DNA from: CAWDLX01 sp046728155
GTDB taxonomy: Bacteria > Actinomycetota > Actinomycetes > Mycobacteriales > Micromonosporaceae
Assembly (NCBI GenBank): GCA_046728155.1
Contig: JBKPDY010000075.1
Coordinates: forward strand, 1 to 23,440
Length of the DNA: 23,440 nucleotides
Reading direction: 5' to 3'
Part shown: in pieces, positions 1-6,773 of the stretch
Layout of the letters: each line of letters begins with the position of its first letter
Numbering within the stretch: position 1 is the stretch's first letter
Position numbers and translations under genes: made by a program
The notes under the pieces: generated by a model
Told to the model about the DNA's origin: nothing
Database searches by the model: none
Seen by the model: only the letters and a program-made list of their open reading frames with translations

Positions 1-375
1 GGTCCCGAGTCGGGAGAGGCTCGCCTCGAGGCTGCGCCGTACGCCGTCCGCGCTGAAGTCCCAGACCCTCCGATGCGTGGCGGGCACATCGAATCCGTTG
101 GCGAGATCGGTACCGCCGCCGCCGACGGGCTCGAGGAGTCGCCCCACCTTTGTGGACACTACATATGAGCCCCGCGGATGGCTGGCGAGGGCCTGGCCGA
201 GCCGCCGCTCCGAAAGCCCGAGCCCATAATGTGGAGCGGTATCGAAGTAGCGAATTCCTGCTTGCCAGGCGGTGACGACCGTGGACCGGGCAAGGTCGTC
301 GGAGACGGACCGGAACAGGTTCCCGATGCCGGCGCCACCCAGCCCCAGCTCCGTCACGGCGAGTGTGCGCTTCAT
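1..375 (-). CDS. aldo/keto reductase, N-terminal part (cut by window edge)
   Basis: The first 125 residues of an NADP-dependent aldo/keto reductase of the aldose or L-fucose dehydrogenase / pyridoxal 4-dehydrogenase type; the rest lies beyond the left edge. The N-terminus has the family's opening strand and glycine-rich turn (LGLGGAGIGNLF). IRYFDTAPHYG supplies the catalytic Asp45 and Tyr50, STKVGR the catalytic Lys76, and GVRRSLEASLSRLG is the usual helix before the active-site His region, which is not visible. The ATG at 375 is the natural start. It is divergent from the SDR gene at 447, and the 71-bp gap holds a palindrome that probably controls both. Members of this subfamily oxidise free sugars to lactones. 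With a sugar-acid-type SDR next door, a role in L-fucose or a related deoxy-sugar pathway is likely but inferred; the substrate cannot be read from the sequence. Confidence 0.88.
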   Translation of the reverse strand, partial: MKRTLAVTELGLGGAGIGNLFRSVSDDLARSTVVTAWQAGIRYFDTAPHYGLGLSERRLGQALASHPRGSYVVSTKVGRLLEPVGGGGTDLANGFDVPATHRRVWDFSADGVRRSLEASLSRLGT

Positions 376-404
376 AGCACGCTACCCATCTCGTCCTCTG
401 CCAA

Positions 405-425
405 GATCCTATGTCACATAGGATC
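405..425. promoter_or_regulatory. palindromic operator overlapping both divergent -10 regions
   Basis: A perfect inverted repeat: GATCCTATG (405-413), 3-bp spacer TCA, CATAGGATC (417-425). It sits midway between the divergent aldo/keto reductase (start 375) and SDR (start 447) genes. Each arm contains TAGGAT, a good actinobacterial -10 (TANNNT), at 419-424 on the plus strand and 406-411 on the minus strand. A dimeric regulator bound here would block both promoters at once. The size and symmetry suit a GntR/FadR-type repressor, but no regulator gene is visible in the window, so its identity is inferred. Confidence 0.7.
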
Positions 426-446
426 CGAGCGTGAGGAGGTAGCGAC

Positions 447-1178
447 ATGGCTGAGTTCGATGGACTCGTCGCCGTGATCACGGGTGGGGGCTCCGGGATC
501 GGCGCTGCCAGCGCCGACCTGTTGGCCGAGCGGGGCGCCGCGGTTGCCGTCCTCGATCGGGAGCCGGGCACGGCGCATCATCCGGTAGCCGCGGACGTGA
601 CCGAGTCCCTCGACGATGCGATGGCACAGGTGGTGCAGGCACTCGGCGGCATCGACATCCTCGTGAACTCGGCCGGGATCAGCGCGGTCGGCACGGTCGA
701 GCAGAACACCGACGACGAGTGGCACCGCTGCCTCGATGTCAACGTCATCGGTGTCGCCCGGTCGTGCCGCTCCGCCCTGCCATACCTACGCCGCTCGAAG
801 GCGGCGGCGATCGTCAATGTCTCCTCGATCGCCGCGACCGCCGGCCTGGTCCGTCGGGCTCTCTACTCGGCGACCAAGGGAGCGGTCCACGCGTTGACCC
901 TCGCGATGGCCGCGGATCTCGTCGCCGAAGGGATACGCGTCTGCTGTGTCGCGCCCGGCACGGCCGATACACCGTGGGTCGCCCGGCTGCTCGCCCGGGC
1001 CGACGACCCGATCGAGGAGAGACGCAAGCTCGCCGCTCGCCAGCCCATGGGTCGGCTGGTCACCGCGGCCGAGGTGGCCGCGGCGGTGGCCTACCTCGCG
1101 TCGCCGCTCGCGGGCGCCACGACAGGCACATCGCTTGCGGTCGACGGTGGCATGTCCGGCCTCCGGCTGGTCCGCTGA
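447..1178 (+). CDS. SDR-family NAD(P)-dependent oxidoreductase (2-keto-3-deoxy-L-fuconate dehydrogenase-like)
   Basis: A classical short-chain dehydrogenase of 243 residues. It shows the Rossmann motif TGGGSGIG (12-19), an acidic Asp37 at the end of the second strand (favouring NAD over NADP), NSAG (74-77), the SSI serine region (126-128) and the catalytic Tyr140/Lys144 in YSATK. The segment PGTADTPW (170-177) and the ending LAVDGGMSGLRLV resemble SDRs annotated as 2-keto-3-deoxy-L-fuconate dehydrogenases in sugar-acid clusters; this subfamily call is from memory. The ATG at 447 follows a strong GAGGAGGT ribosome site with 6-7 nt spacing. It diverges from an aldo/keto reductase gene through a shared palindrome, so the two were probably induced together by a sugar or its acid. 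The 3' end lies only 18 bp from the convergent methyltransferase gene. The SDR fold is certain; the substrate is not. Confidence 0.88.
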   Translation: MAEFDGLVAVITGGGSGIGAASADLLAERGAAVAVLDREPGTAHHPVAADVTESLDDAMAQVVQALGGIDILVNSAGISAVGTVEQNTDDEWHRCLDVNVIGVARSCRSALPYLRRSKAAAIVNVSSIAATAGLVRRALYSATKGAVHALTLAMAADLVAEGIRVCCVAPGTADTPWVARLLARADDPIEERRKLAARQPMGRLVTAAEVAAAVAYLASPLAGATTGTSLAVDGGMSGLRLVR

Positions 1179-1196
1179 GGACTGATCGATGGTAGG

Positions 1197-2354
1197 TCAA
1201 ACAGCCGGGGCGGTCGGCATCCGTAGGACCCAGCGGTACGCCTGGACCAGTCCGGAGTCGAACGCCGCCGCCGATCCCCACAGGAAGATACGGAACCTGC
1301 GGTAGAGCCGCTCCCCCCACCGCTGGACGATCTCGTCGCGAGCGGCGTCGAGCCGGGTCGCCCATTCGTGGCAGGTGAGGTAATAGTTGTGCCGGTCGTC
1401 CTCCACGCTGATCAGCTCGAATGGGGAGCGGGCAACCTGGCGTAGGTAAGAGTGCAGCAGAAGCGGCGAGGACTCCCCCGGATAGACATAGCGGCTCATG
1501 AAGGTGGATACCCGGTGCTTGGCCCGCATGGCCAGCGCGTCGAGGTAGACCCGCCCGCCCGGTCGGACCAGTTCGGCGTACTTGCGCAGGGTCGCCTTGT
1601 AGTCGGGCAGGTGCTCGGTGACACCCATGTTCACGATCGCGTCGTACTGACGCGGCGCCCGGTAGGACAACACGTGTTGGCGCACGACGGTCGCCGGCAG
1701 GTCGTGGCGAGCGATGAAGTCGCTGAGAAATTGTTCGGACTCCTCGGCCAGGGTCAACGTGGTCACCTCGATCCCCCGGCGGCCGGCGTACTCGACGAAC
1801 GCGCCCCAGCCTCCGCCGACCTCCAGGACGTGGTCGCCAGGCTTCGCCCCGATCGCCTCCAGCGCCAGAGCCATCTTGCGGGTCATGGCGTCCTCAAGCG
1901 GCTCGTCGTCGCGGCTGAACACGCCCTGGGTGTAGCACCGGTGTCGCTTGTCCATGAATGTCAGGAAGAAGTCTGACTCCCGGTCGTAGTGGGCCGAGAT
2001 CGACCGTTGGTCGTGCTGGATCCGGCCGCGCACCAGTGCTGGGGCGAAGCGGGTCAACCACGCGATCGGATGGACATCGGAGAAGAACTTGCGCATCCGC
2101 AGCGCCGTCATCACGTCACCGTCGACATCAAGGTGACCGTCGAGGTAGGCCACCGCCACCTGCAGCTGGTCCAGCGACCTGACCGCCTGCTGGCCCCTCG
2201 CGTCATTGACCACGATCGTGAAGGCCGGTTCGTCGGGTCCGAAGCCATGCTTGGTGCCGCCCGGCATGACGACGGCGAAGGACACGCTCGGCCGGCTCGC
2301 GAAGTAGGACCGGTACCGCCTGCCTAGCCTGTCCACCACGTCCGAACCCTGCAT
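1197..2354 (-). CDS. cyclopropane-fatty-acyl-phospholipid synthase-like SAM methyltransferase
   Basis: A 385-residue protein of the CFA synthase family, which uses S-adenosylmethionine to add a methylene or methyl group to unsaturated acyl chains of membrane phospholipids. The N-terminal part contains AYLDGHLDVDGD (69-80), the family's lipid-domain signature. A Rossmann methyltransferase domain follows, with VLEVGGGWGAF (176-186) as the SAM-binding loop, where many CFA enzymes have GCGWG. TLTLAEE (199-205) matches the usual ITLSxEQ segment. Cys140, Glu247 (VTEH) and the YVYPGE region occupy places of known bicarbonate-pocket residues. Length is normal. It lies 22 bp behind the alcohol dehydrogenase on the same strand, so co-transcription is likely, although no strong ribosome site precedes the ATG at 2354. 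It could modify a lipid other than phospholipid acyl chains. Confidence 0.87.
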   Translation of the reverse strand: MQGSDVVDRLGRRYRSYFASRPSVSFAVVMPGGTKHGFGPDEPAFTIVVNDARGQQAVRSLDQLQVAVAYLDGHLDVDGDVMTALRMRKFFSDVHPIAWLTRFAPALVRGRIQHDQRSISAHYDRESDFFLTFMDKRHRCYTQGVFSRDDEPLEDAMTRKMALALEAIGAKPGDHVLEVGGGWGAFVEYAGRRGIEVTTLTLAEESEQFLSDFIARHDLPATVVRQHVLSYRAPRQYDAIVNMGVTEHLPDYKATLRKYAELVRPGGRVYLDALAMRAKHRVSTFMSRYVYPGESSPLLLHSYLRQVARSPFELISVEDDRHNYYLTCHEWATRLDAARDEIVQRWGERLYRRFRIFLWGSAAAFDSGLVQAYRWVLRMPTAPAV

Positions 2355-2376
2355 GGACTGAATGTAGCCGTACGGG

Positions 2377-3375
2377 TCACGGGATCAGGACGGCGGCACC
2401 GTTCACTCGATCGCCGGCAAGATCCGCGACGGCCCGGTCGGCCTCGGCCAGGGGGTACGGTGTCGTCGTCACGGCGAGCCGATGGCGACCGGCGAAGTCG
2501 AGGAACTCGTGACCGTCGGCGCGGGTGTTCGCCGTAACACTGCGTAGTGTGCGTTCCTGGAACAGGTGGTGCTCGTAGTTGAGCACCGGAATGTCGGTCA
2601 GGTGTATGCCGGCGATGGCAAGTGTCCCGCCCCGGTCGAGGGCTTCGAGCGCCACCGGCACGAGATCTCCCACCGGCGCGAAAAGAATCGCCGCATCCAG
2701 CGGCTCGGGCGGCGAAGCATAGGCGTCGCCTACGGATGCTGCCCCGAGATCGAGGGCGAGGCGGCGCGCCGACTCGGCCCGCGTCAGCACGTGTACACGC
2801 GCACCCTCGGCGATCGCTACCTGGACGGCCAGATGGGCGGACGCGCCGAACCCGTAGACCCCGAGCCGGCCGCCCGGCGGCAACTCAGCCCGTCGCAGCG
2901 CCCGGTAGCCGATGATTCCCGCGCACAACAGCGGAGCCACCTCGGCGTCACCGTAGCCGTCAGGCAGCCGGTAGACGTAGTCCGCCGGGGCGACGGTGTA
3001 CTCGGCGTACCCGCCGTCGGCGTCCCAACCGGTGTAGAGCGAACGCGGGCACAGATTCTCCGCGCCGCGCCGGCAGAACCGGCAGGTCCGGTCCGTGTGC
3101 CGTAGCCAGGCGACCCCGACCCGGTCGTCGACTGCGAACCCGGACGAGCCCGCTCCGACCCCGGCGACGTAGCCGACGACCTCGTGGCCGGGGACGACGG
3201 GCGAGGCGTGCGGGGGCAGGTCTCCTTCGATCACGTGAAGATCCGTCCGGCATACGGCGCAGGCCGCCACCCGGATCAGCAACTCCCCCTCGCCGGGCTC
3301 GGGCACCTCACGTGTCACGGACTGCAGCGGCCGCGACGCCAGCGGACCGGGCCGGTCGACCTGCCAAGCCAACAT
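2377..3375 (-). CDS. zinc-dependent alcohol dehydrogenase family protein (AdhA-like)
   Basis: A medium-chain dehydrogenase of 332 residues. Catalytic-zinc ligands are Cys42, His64 (GHEVVG) and Cys151 (PLLCAG). The nucleotide-binding motif is GVYGFGASAH (172-181). The structural-zinc lobe is TDRTCRFCRRGAENLC: the usual four cysteines are represented by Asp95, Cys98, Cys101 and Cys109, so the first ligand is Asp. The ATG at 3375 is preferred because homologues begin close to MLAWQV and a GGGTGG stretch lies just upstream; two in-frame GTG codons (3384, 3381) are alternatives. It probably heads a two-gene unit with the CFA-like methyltransferase 22 bp downstream, and diverges from the membrane protein at 3483. 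The likely reaction is NAD(P)-linked oxidation of a primary alcohol or reduction of an aldehyde; the physiological substrate is unknown. Confidence 0.88.
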   Translation of the reverse strand: MLAWQVDRPGPLASRPLQSVTREVPEPGEGELLIRVAACAVCRTDLHVIEGDLPPHASPVVPGHEVVGYVAGVGAGSSGFAVDDRVGVAWLRHTDRTCRFCRRGAENLCPRSLYTGWDADGGYAEYTVAPADYVYRLPDGYGDAEVAPLLCAGIIGYRALRRAELPPGGRLGVYGFGASAHLAVQVAIAEGARVHVLTRAESARRLALDLGAASVGDAYASPPEPLDAAILFAPVGDLVPVALEALDRGGTLAIAGIHLTDIPVLNYEHHLFQERTLRSVTANTRADGHEFLDFAGRHRLAVTTTPYPLAEADRAVADLAGDRVNGAAVLIP

Positions 3376-3482
3376 GGACACCACCCGATCATTGTCGCCG
3401 TTACCACCCGTGAGGGTGAGAGATCCGGGCTCGTGAAGGGCGGTCGACTATTGTCAGGATCTCCGTACGCTTCGGGAGAGCC

Positions 3483-5108
3483 GTGGACAACGAACTCGCA
3501 GCCGCCGGGCGGGACCGTGCCGCGGACGATGCGGACGCGAGCTCCGCCCACCCGGCCCCACGGCACCGGCTGCGACGGGCCGTACCCGACCTCGTCGCCG
3601 TGGTCGCGCTGCTGTGCCTGATACCCGTTGTGCACAACGTGCCCAGCATGCTCGCCCAGCCGTACTGGCTCGATGAGGCCTGGGTTGCGCTCTCGACCCG
3701 GGCGTCGCTTGCCGACCTGCCGTCAATCAGTTCGCTGACGCCGCTCGGCTGGTCCGTTCTGCTTCGGCTCATCCCGGATCCGGACCGGTTGCGGATATTG
3801 ACACTGATCTTCGACGGGTTGACCGTGGGCGCGGGGTACGCCTTCGGGCGCGCGCTGCGGTGGCCCTCCGCCGCCCAGGCAAGACTCGCCGGGCTCGCCT
3901 GCGCGGGGGCCGTTCTGCTCCTACCCGCCCAGCAGATCCGCCACGACCTCAAGCAATACACCGCGGATGCCGCCGTGACAATCGGGCTCCTCGCGCTGGC
4001 CGCGTGGGCCGAGTCGGCGTGGTCCCGCCGCCGGCTCGCGGTCATCGTCATCGTGGCGACGCTCGGCCAGCTGGTCAGCCACGTCGCCGCCATCGCTTCG
4101 CTTGCGGTGTTCGGCGGGCTGACCCTGGCGTCCGCAGTACGGCGGCTCTGGCGCCGCTCCGCCGAAGCGGTCGTGGCGGGTGGGCTGGCCGGTGTCATTG
4201 TGGCGGCTATCGAGTGGACACTCTCGACTGGCAGCCGGTCACCGGGACTGCTCACCTACTGGGCTCCATACTTTCCCTCGCCCGCTGACCTACTCGGCTA
4301 CCTGGGACGACGGACCGCTGAACTGTTGCCGTACCTGGGAGTACCACCCATCGGTCTGCTCGTGCTGCTCGGCTGCGGGCTGATGACTATCGGGCGACAC
4401 AGCAGTGGCGCTCCTCTGATCGCAGTCATCCTCCTTCCGGTCATCGCCATCGTGCTCGGCGCGACCCGCGTCTACCCGCTGCTCGACCTCCGGACGTCTC
4501 ATTTCCTGCTCGTCACCGTCGCCGCCGTGGCGGGCATCGGTGTCGCCGGCGTGGCGGTCGCACTGAGTGGGCGTCTGCAGTACAGCCCTTACCGCACACC
4601 GATCGCGGCCATGTTGACGCTCGCTGCAATCGGCGTCTACGCGGCCACGAATGCCGGTTGGTATCGATTCACCGGCGAGGCCCCAGCCGTGCCGATCGTC
4701 GCGGCCATGGTGACCGAGGACGTACGCAGCGCGACCTGGTACGTGCGGGCGCATCGAGCGCCGCAGGACGTGATCCTGTTGAGCACGCAGGCCCGGTACG
4801 GCGTAGCGTTCTACTGGAACGACGCTCCACTGCGGACAGTGCCCTACCCGAACACTCTTGGCTGGGCGCCCGTCATGCCGGTCGACGCAACATTTGTTGT
4901 TGTCGCGGACAGGAGCCCCGACGCGATCGCGGCCGGCGTCCGCGAAGCCGAGAGCATCGCCCGGCGCAACGGCCGGACCGCGCGCGTGTGGCCCATCCGT
5001 ACACATTGGACAAGCGAGGCCGCCGCCTGGGCCAGCGCCCTCGCCGGCCAGCCGGTCCAGCTGGTGACCAGTGGCGTCGAACCCCTGGCGGTCATCGCTC
5101 CACGCTGA
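3483..5108 (+). CDS. GT-C / dolichyl-phosphate-mannose-type membrane glycosyltransferase-like protein
   Basis: A 541-residue polytopic membrane protein. After a charged cytoplasmic tail (1-33) comes a first membrane span (about 34-51), then an outside loop with YWLDEAWVALSTR, where Asp64-Glu65 sit at the place of the catalytic acidic pair of GT-C (PMT/ArnT-like, GT39-like) enzymes. LKQYTAD further on resembles the second conserved loop of that group. About ten more hydrophobic spans follow, then a soluble C-terminal portion (roughly 400-541) without membrane segments, probably external. Such enzymes transfer a sugar from a polyprenyl-phosphate donor to a protein or glycan outside the membrane. 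The GTG at 3483 follows a GGGAGAG ribosome site. Family membership rests on topology and the DE motif only; donor and acceptor are unknown. It is divergent from the alcohol dehydrogenase and has no obvious functional partner nearby. Confidence 0.7.
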   Translation: MDNELAAAGRDRAADDADASSAHPAPRHRLRRAVPDLVAVVALLCLIPVVHNVPSMLAQPYWLDEAWVALSTRASLADLPSISSLTPLGWSVLLRLIPDPDRLRILTLIFDGLTVGAGYAFGRALRWPSAAQARLAGLACAGAVLLLPAQQIRHDLKQYTADAAVTIGLLALAAWAESAWSRRRLAVIVIVATLGQLVSHVAAIASLAVFGGLTLASAVRRLWRRSAEAVVAGGLAGVIVAAIEWTLSTGSRSPGLLTYWAPYFPSPADLLGYLGRRTAELLPYLGVPPIGLLVLLGCGLMTIGRHSSGAPLIAVILLPVIAIVLGATRVYPLLDLRTSHFLLVTVAAVAGIGVAGVAVALSGRLQYSPYRTPIAAMLTLAAIGVYAATNAGWYRFTGEAPAVPIVAAMVTEDVRSATWYVRAHRAPQDVILLSTQARYGVAFYWNDAPLRTVPYPNTLGWAPVMPVDATFVVVADRSPDAIAAGVREAESIARRNGRTARVWPIRTHWTSEAAAWASALAGQPVQLVTSGVEPLAVIAPR

Positions 5109-5159
5109 GCCCGTCCGCGTGGCGGCTCGTCCGAATTGTCGACAGGGCTGGCTTTCCTC

Positions 5160-5176
5160 CATGTAACCTTCACATG
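5160..5176. promoter_or_regulatory. near-palindrome upstream of the broken response-regulator gene
   Basis: CATGT (5160-5164) and ACATG (5172-5176) form 5-bp perfect arms around a 7-bp centre, about 70 bp before the GTG at 5245. This is a plausible operator or autoregulatory site of the former two-component locus. It may be a surviving control element with no functional gene behind it. Support is from symmetry and position only. Confidence 0.3.
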
Positions 5177-5244
5177 CCGTGCGGGCGATCTGCACGAACT
5201 GTCCCTAGGCTGCTGCTCATGACACGCACCGCGGATGCGCCCGC

Positions 5245-5451
5245 GTGAGCGCCCACCAGCGCCGGATTCTCGTAGTCGAGGATGAGCGCACCATTGCCGA
5301 GTCCATCGCGGCTCGTTTGCGGGCCGAGGGCTTCGCGGTGGAGCTCGCGAAAAAGGGGCTCGCGCCCGCACCGGTCGACGGCGCGCTGCGTGGGCTGCTG
5401 GGCGTGTTGGCGGTCCTCAGCCTCGTCGTCGTGGGACCGATATCTTCGTAG
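5245..5451 (+). pseudogene. truncated response regulator fused to a DUF4153/DUF4173 fragment
   Basis: The reading frame begins like an OmpR-family response regulator: RILVVEDERTIAESIAARL (residues 7-25) then RAEGFAVELA, containing the acidic pocket residues of a receiver domain. Near residue 36 (about 5350) the similarity stops. The phospho-acceptor Asp, the rest of the receiver and the whole DNA-binding domain are missing. The next segment, LAPAPVDGALRGLLGVLAVLSLVVV (39-63), looks instead like a hydrophobic stretch of a DUF4153/DUF4173 membrane protein, and the frame ends at 5451. I infer a deletion that removed most of the regulator, perhaps a neighbouring sensor kinase, and most of the membrane-protein gene. 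The remaining 68-codon product is unlikely to function. The receiver assignment is strong; the second segment's assignment is from memory of the family pattern. Confidence 0.72.
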
Positions 5452-5683
5452 CGGTATCATCGACCTGGACTACCTCGCCACGCTATCCGTGGATTCGGTG
5501 CCGGCGCTGGACCGGCTGCCCGAGCCCGACTGTTCCTGCGTCCTGTTCCGGATCGTGATGTCCGCCGATGAGTACACCACACCGGGCCCACGCGGGTGGA
5601 CCCTCGACCGTTACCTCGCCGACCGCGTACTCGCCGCCCGACCGGTCATCTCAAATTCCTGTTCGGCGGCCGCCACAAGGTGA
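5432..5683 (+). pseudogene. C-terminal remnant of a DUF4153/DUF4173 membrane protein, out of frame
   Basis: From about 5432, in the next reading frame (+1 relative to the response-regulator fragment), the translation reads DRYLRSGIIDLDYLATLS, then VDSVPALDRLPEPDCSCVL, then GWTLDRYLADRVLAARP. This is the characteristic C-terminal end of DUF4153/DUF4173 proteins (NVDRY..TG.ID..YL..LS.DAVPALD.LPEP). It runs to a stop at 5683, close to where such genes normally end. The preceding hydrophobic segment of the same family lies in the other frame, so there is an internal deletion with a frameshift near 5430. No start codon or ribosome site serves this piece. It is the tail of a dead gene. Confidence 0.7.
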
Positions 5684-5995
5684 ACCCACTGGTCCCGTCA
5701 CATCGCTCGGGCGAGGCGATTCCCAACAGGGGAGATCCGGCCCGACAAAGGCTCGCGTACCGGCGTGGCGTGGTGGAGATCTGTTTCTTCCGCCAAATGA
5801 TGAAGTTAAATGCACTTCGTCGCGGAGGAAACAGATCTTATGCACGGCACCGCGGTCAGGCCATCCGCGACATCCGTGGAGGATGCAGCCTCGGCTGGTC
5901 CTCGGTGCCCACGATGCGGGTGAGGATTTGCGCCGGATCGGCGAACCTTCTCGTTCGCCGTACGGCAGCCGTCGTGGTCGACAACAATCGGCCCC
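5684..5995. other. non-coding stretch after the pseudogene
   Basis: About 310 bp with no credible reading frame by codon bias or similarity. It holds one 62-bp hairpin (5777-5838) and, near its right end, whatever promoter serves the VOC gene, whose GTG at 5996 has no clear ribosome site. No tRNA-like structure and no transposase remnant was seen. The base composition around 5780-5840 is visibly more A/T-rich than the flanking genes. Confidence 0.6.
5777..5838. repeat. 62-bp imperfect inverted repeat (hairpin element)
   Basis: Outer arms AGATCTGTTTCTTCCGC (5777-5793) and GCGGAGGAAACAGATCT (5822-5838) pair over 17 bp with one T:G. After a 5-nt bulge (5794-5798), inner arms GATGAAGT (5799-5806) and ACTTCGTC (5814-5821) pair over 8 bp, again with one T:G, enclosing a 7-nt A/T-rich loop. 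Both non-Watson-Crick pairs would be G:U wobbles in plus-strand RNA but A:C mismatches in minus-strand RNA. It has no T-tract, so it is not a standard terminator. It could be a small palindromic mobile repeat (MITE-like), a pair of IS ends left after internal loss, or an RNA structure upstream of the VOC gene. Confidence 0.75.
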
Positions 5996-6766
5996 GTGAC
6001 TATTACCTATGCGCCAGGTCGGCCGAACTGGGTGGACCTCGGCACCAGTGACCCGGCCGCGGCATCGTCGTTCTACGGTGCGCTGTTCGGCTGGACGAGG
6101 CAGGAGCTCGGACCCGAAGCGGGCGGCTACAGCCTGGTCCGCATGCACGGCAAGGATGTCGGTGGAATCGGGCCCATGATGGACCCCAAGCAAACGCCGG
6201 CATGGTCGGTGTACCTTGCGACGACGGACGCCGACGAGACCGCGGCCAAGGTCGCCGAGAACGGCGGCAGGATCGTGACGAGCCCGATGGACGTGATGGA
6301 CCAGGGGCGGATGGCCACCTTCATCGACCCGACCGGGGCTGCCTTCTCGGTGTGGGAGCCGGGCGAGACAACCGGCGCGGAGGTCATCGACGAACCCGGT
6401 GCGATGTCGTGGGCGGAGCTGATGACCTCCGATCTCAACGCGGCCAAGCACTTCTACCCGGCCGTCTTCCCGGTCGGCGTACGCGACGTCGCCATGCCCG
6501 AGGGCGGCACCTACTCGTTGCTGGAGACCGGCGGCGAGAGTGTGGCCGGTGCCATGGAGATCCCTCCGAGCATGGGGTCGATGCCGTCGCACTGGTCGGT
6601 CTACTTCGCAGTCGACGACTGCGATGCCACGGCCGATCGGGCGATCAGCCTGGGCGGCAGCGAGCACATGCGACAGGATTCCATGGCCGGACGGTTCGCG
6701 AGTCTGACGGACCCGCAGGGCGCCTCGTTCTCCATCATCACGCCGAACCCGGACTATCGGCCCTGA
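5996..6766 (+). CDS. VOC (glyoxalase/bleomycin-resistance) two-domain protein, Cfp30B-like
   Basis: A 256-residue protein made of two tandem vicinal-oxygen-chelate domains, roughly residues 11-122 and 135-251. The first contains PNWVDLGTSDP, FYGALFGW and FIDPTGAAFSVW; the second MSWAELMTSD, HWSVYFAVDD and LTDPQGASFSI. The layout and spacing match the mycobacterial 27-30 kDa antigen Cfp30B/TB27.3 and related actinobacterial 'hydroxylase'-type proteins. No enzyme activity can be assigned from the sequence; family members range from metal-dependent enzymes to binding proteins for small molecules or antibiotics. The GTG start at 5996 lacks a clear Shine-Dalgarno sequence, so a leaderless transcript is possible. 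The gene ends 7 bp before the convergent DegT-like gene. Confidence 0.87.
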   Translation: MTITYAPGRPNWVDLGTSDPAAASSFYGALFGWTRQELGPEAGGYSLVRMHGKDVGGIGPMMDPKQTPAWSVYLATTDADETAAKVAENGGRIVTSPMDVMDQGRMATFIDPTGAAFSVWEPGETTGAEVIDEPGAMSWAELMTSDLNAAKHFYPAVFPVGVRDVAMPEGGTYSLLETGGESVAGAMEIPPSMGSMPSHWSVYFAVDDCDATADRAISLGGSEHMRQDSMAGRFASLTDPQGASFSIITPNPDYRP

Positions 6767-6773
6767 CGCCCTC

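Noticed and set aside
3401..4255. Long minus-strand open frame within the GT-C-like gene
   Set aside because: Ser/Ala/Arg-rich composition typical of an antisense shadow; the plus-strand frame has coherent membrane spans and a conserved DE motif.
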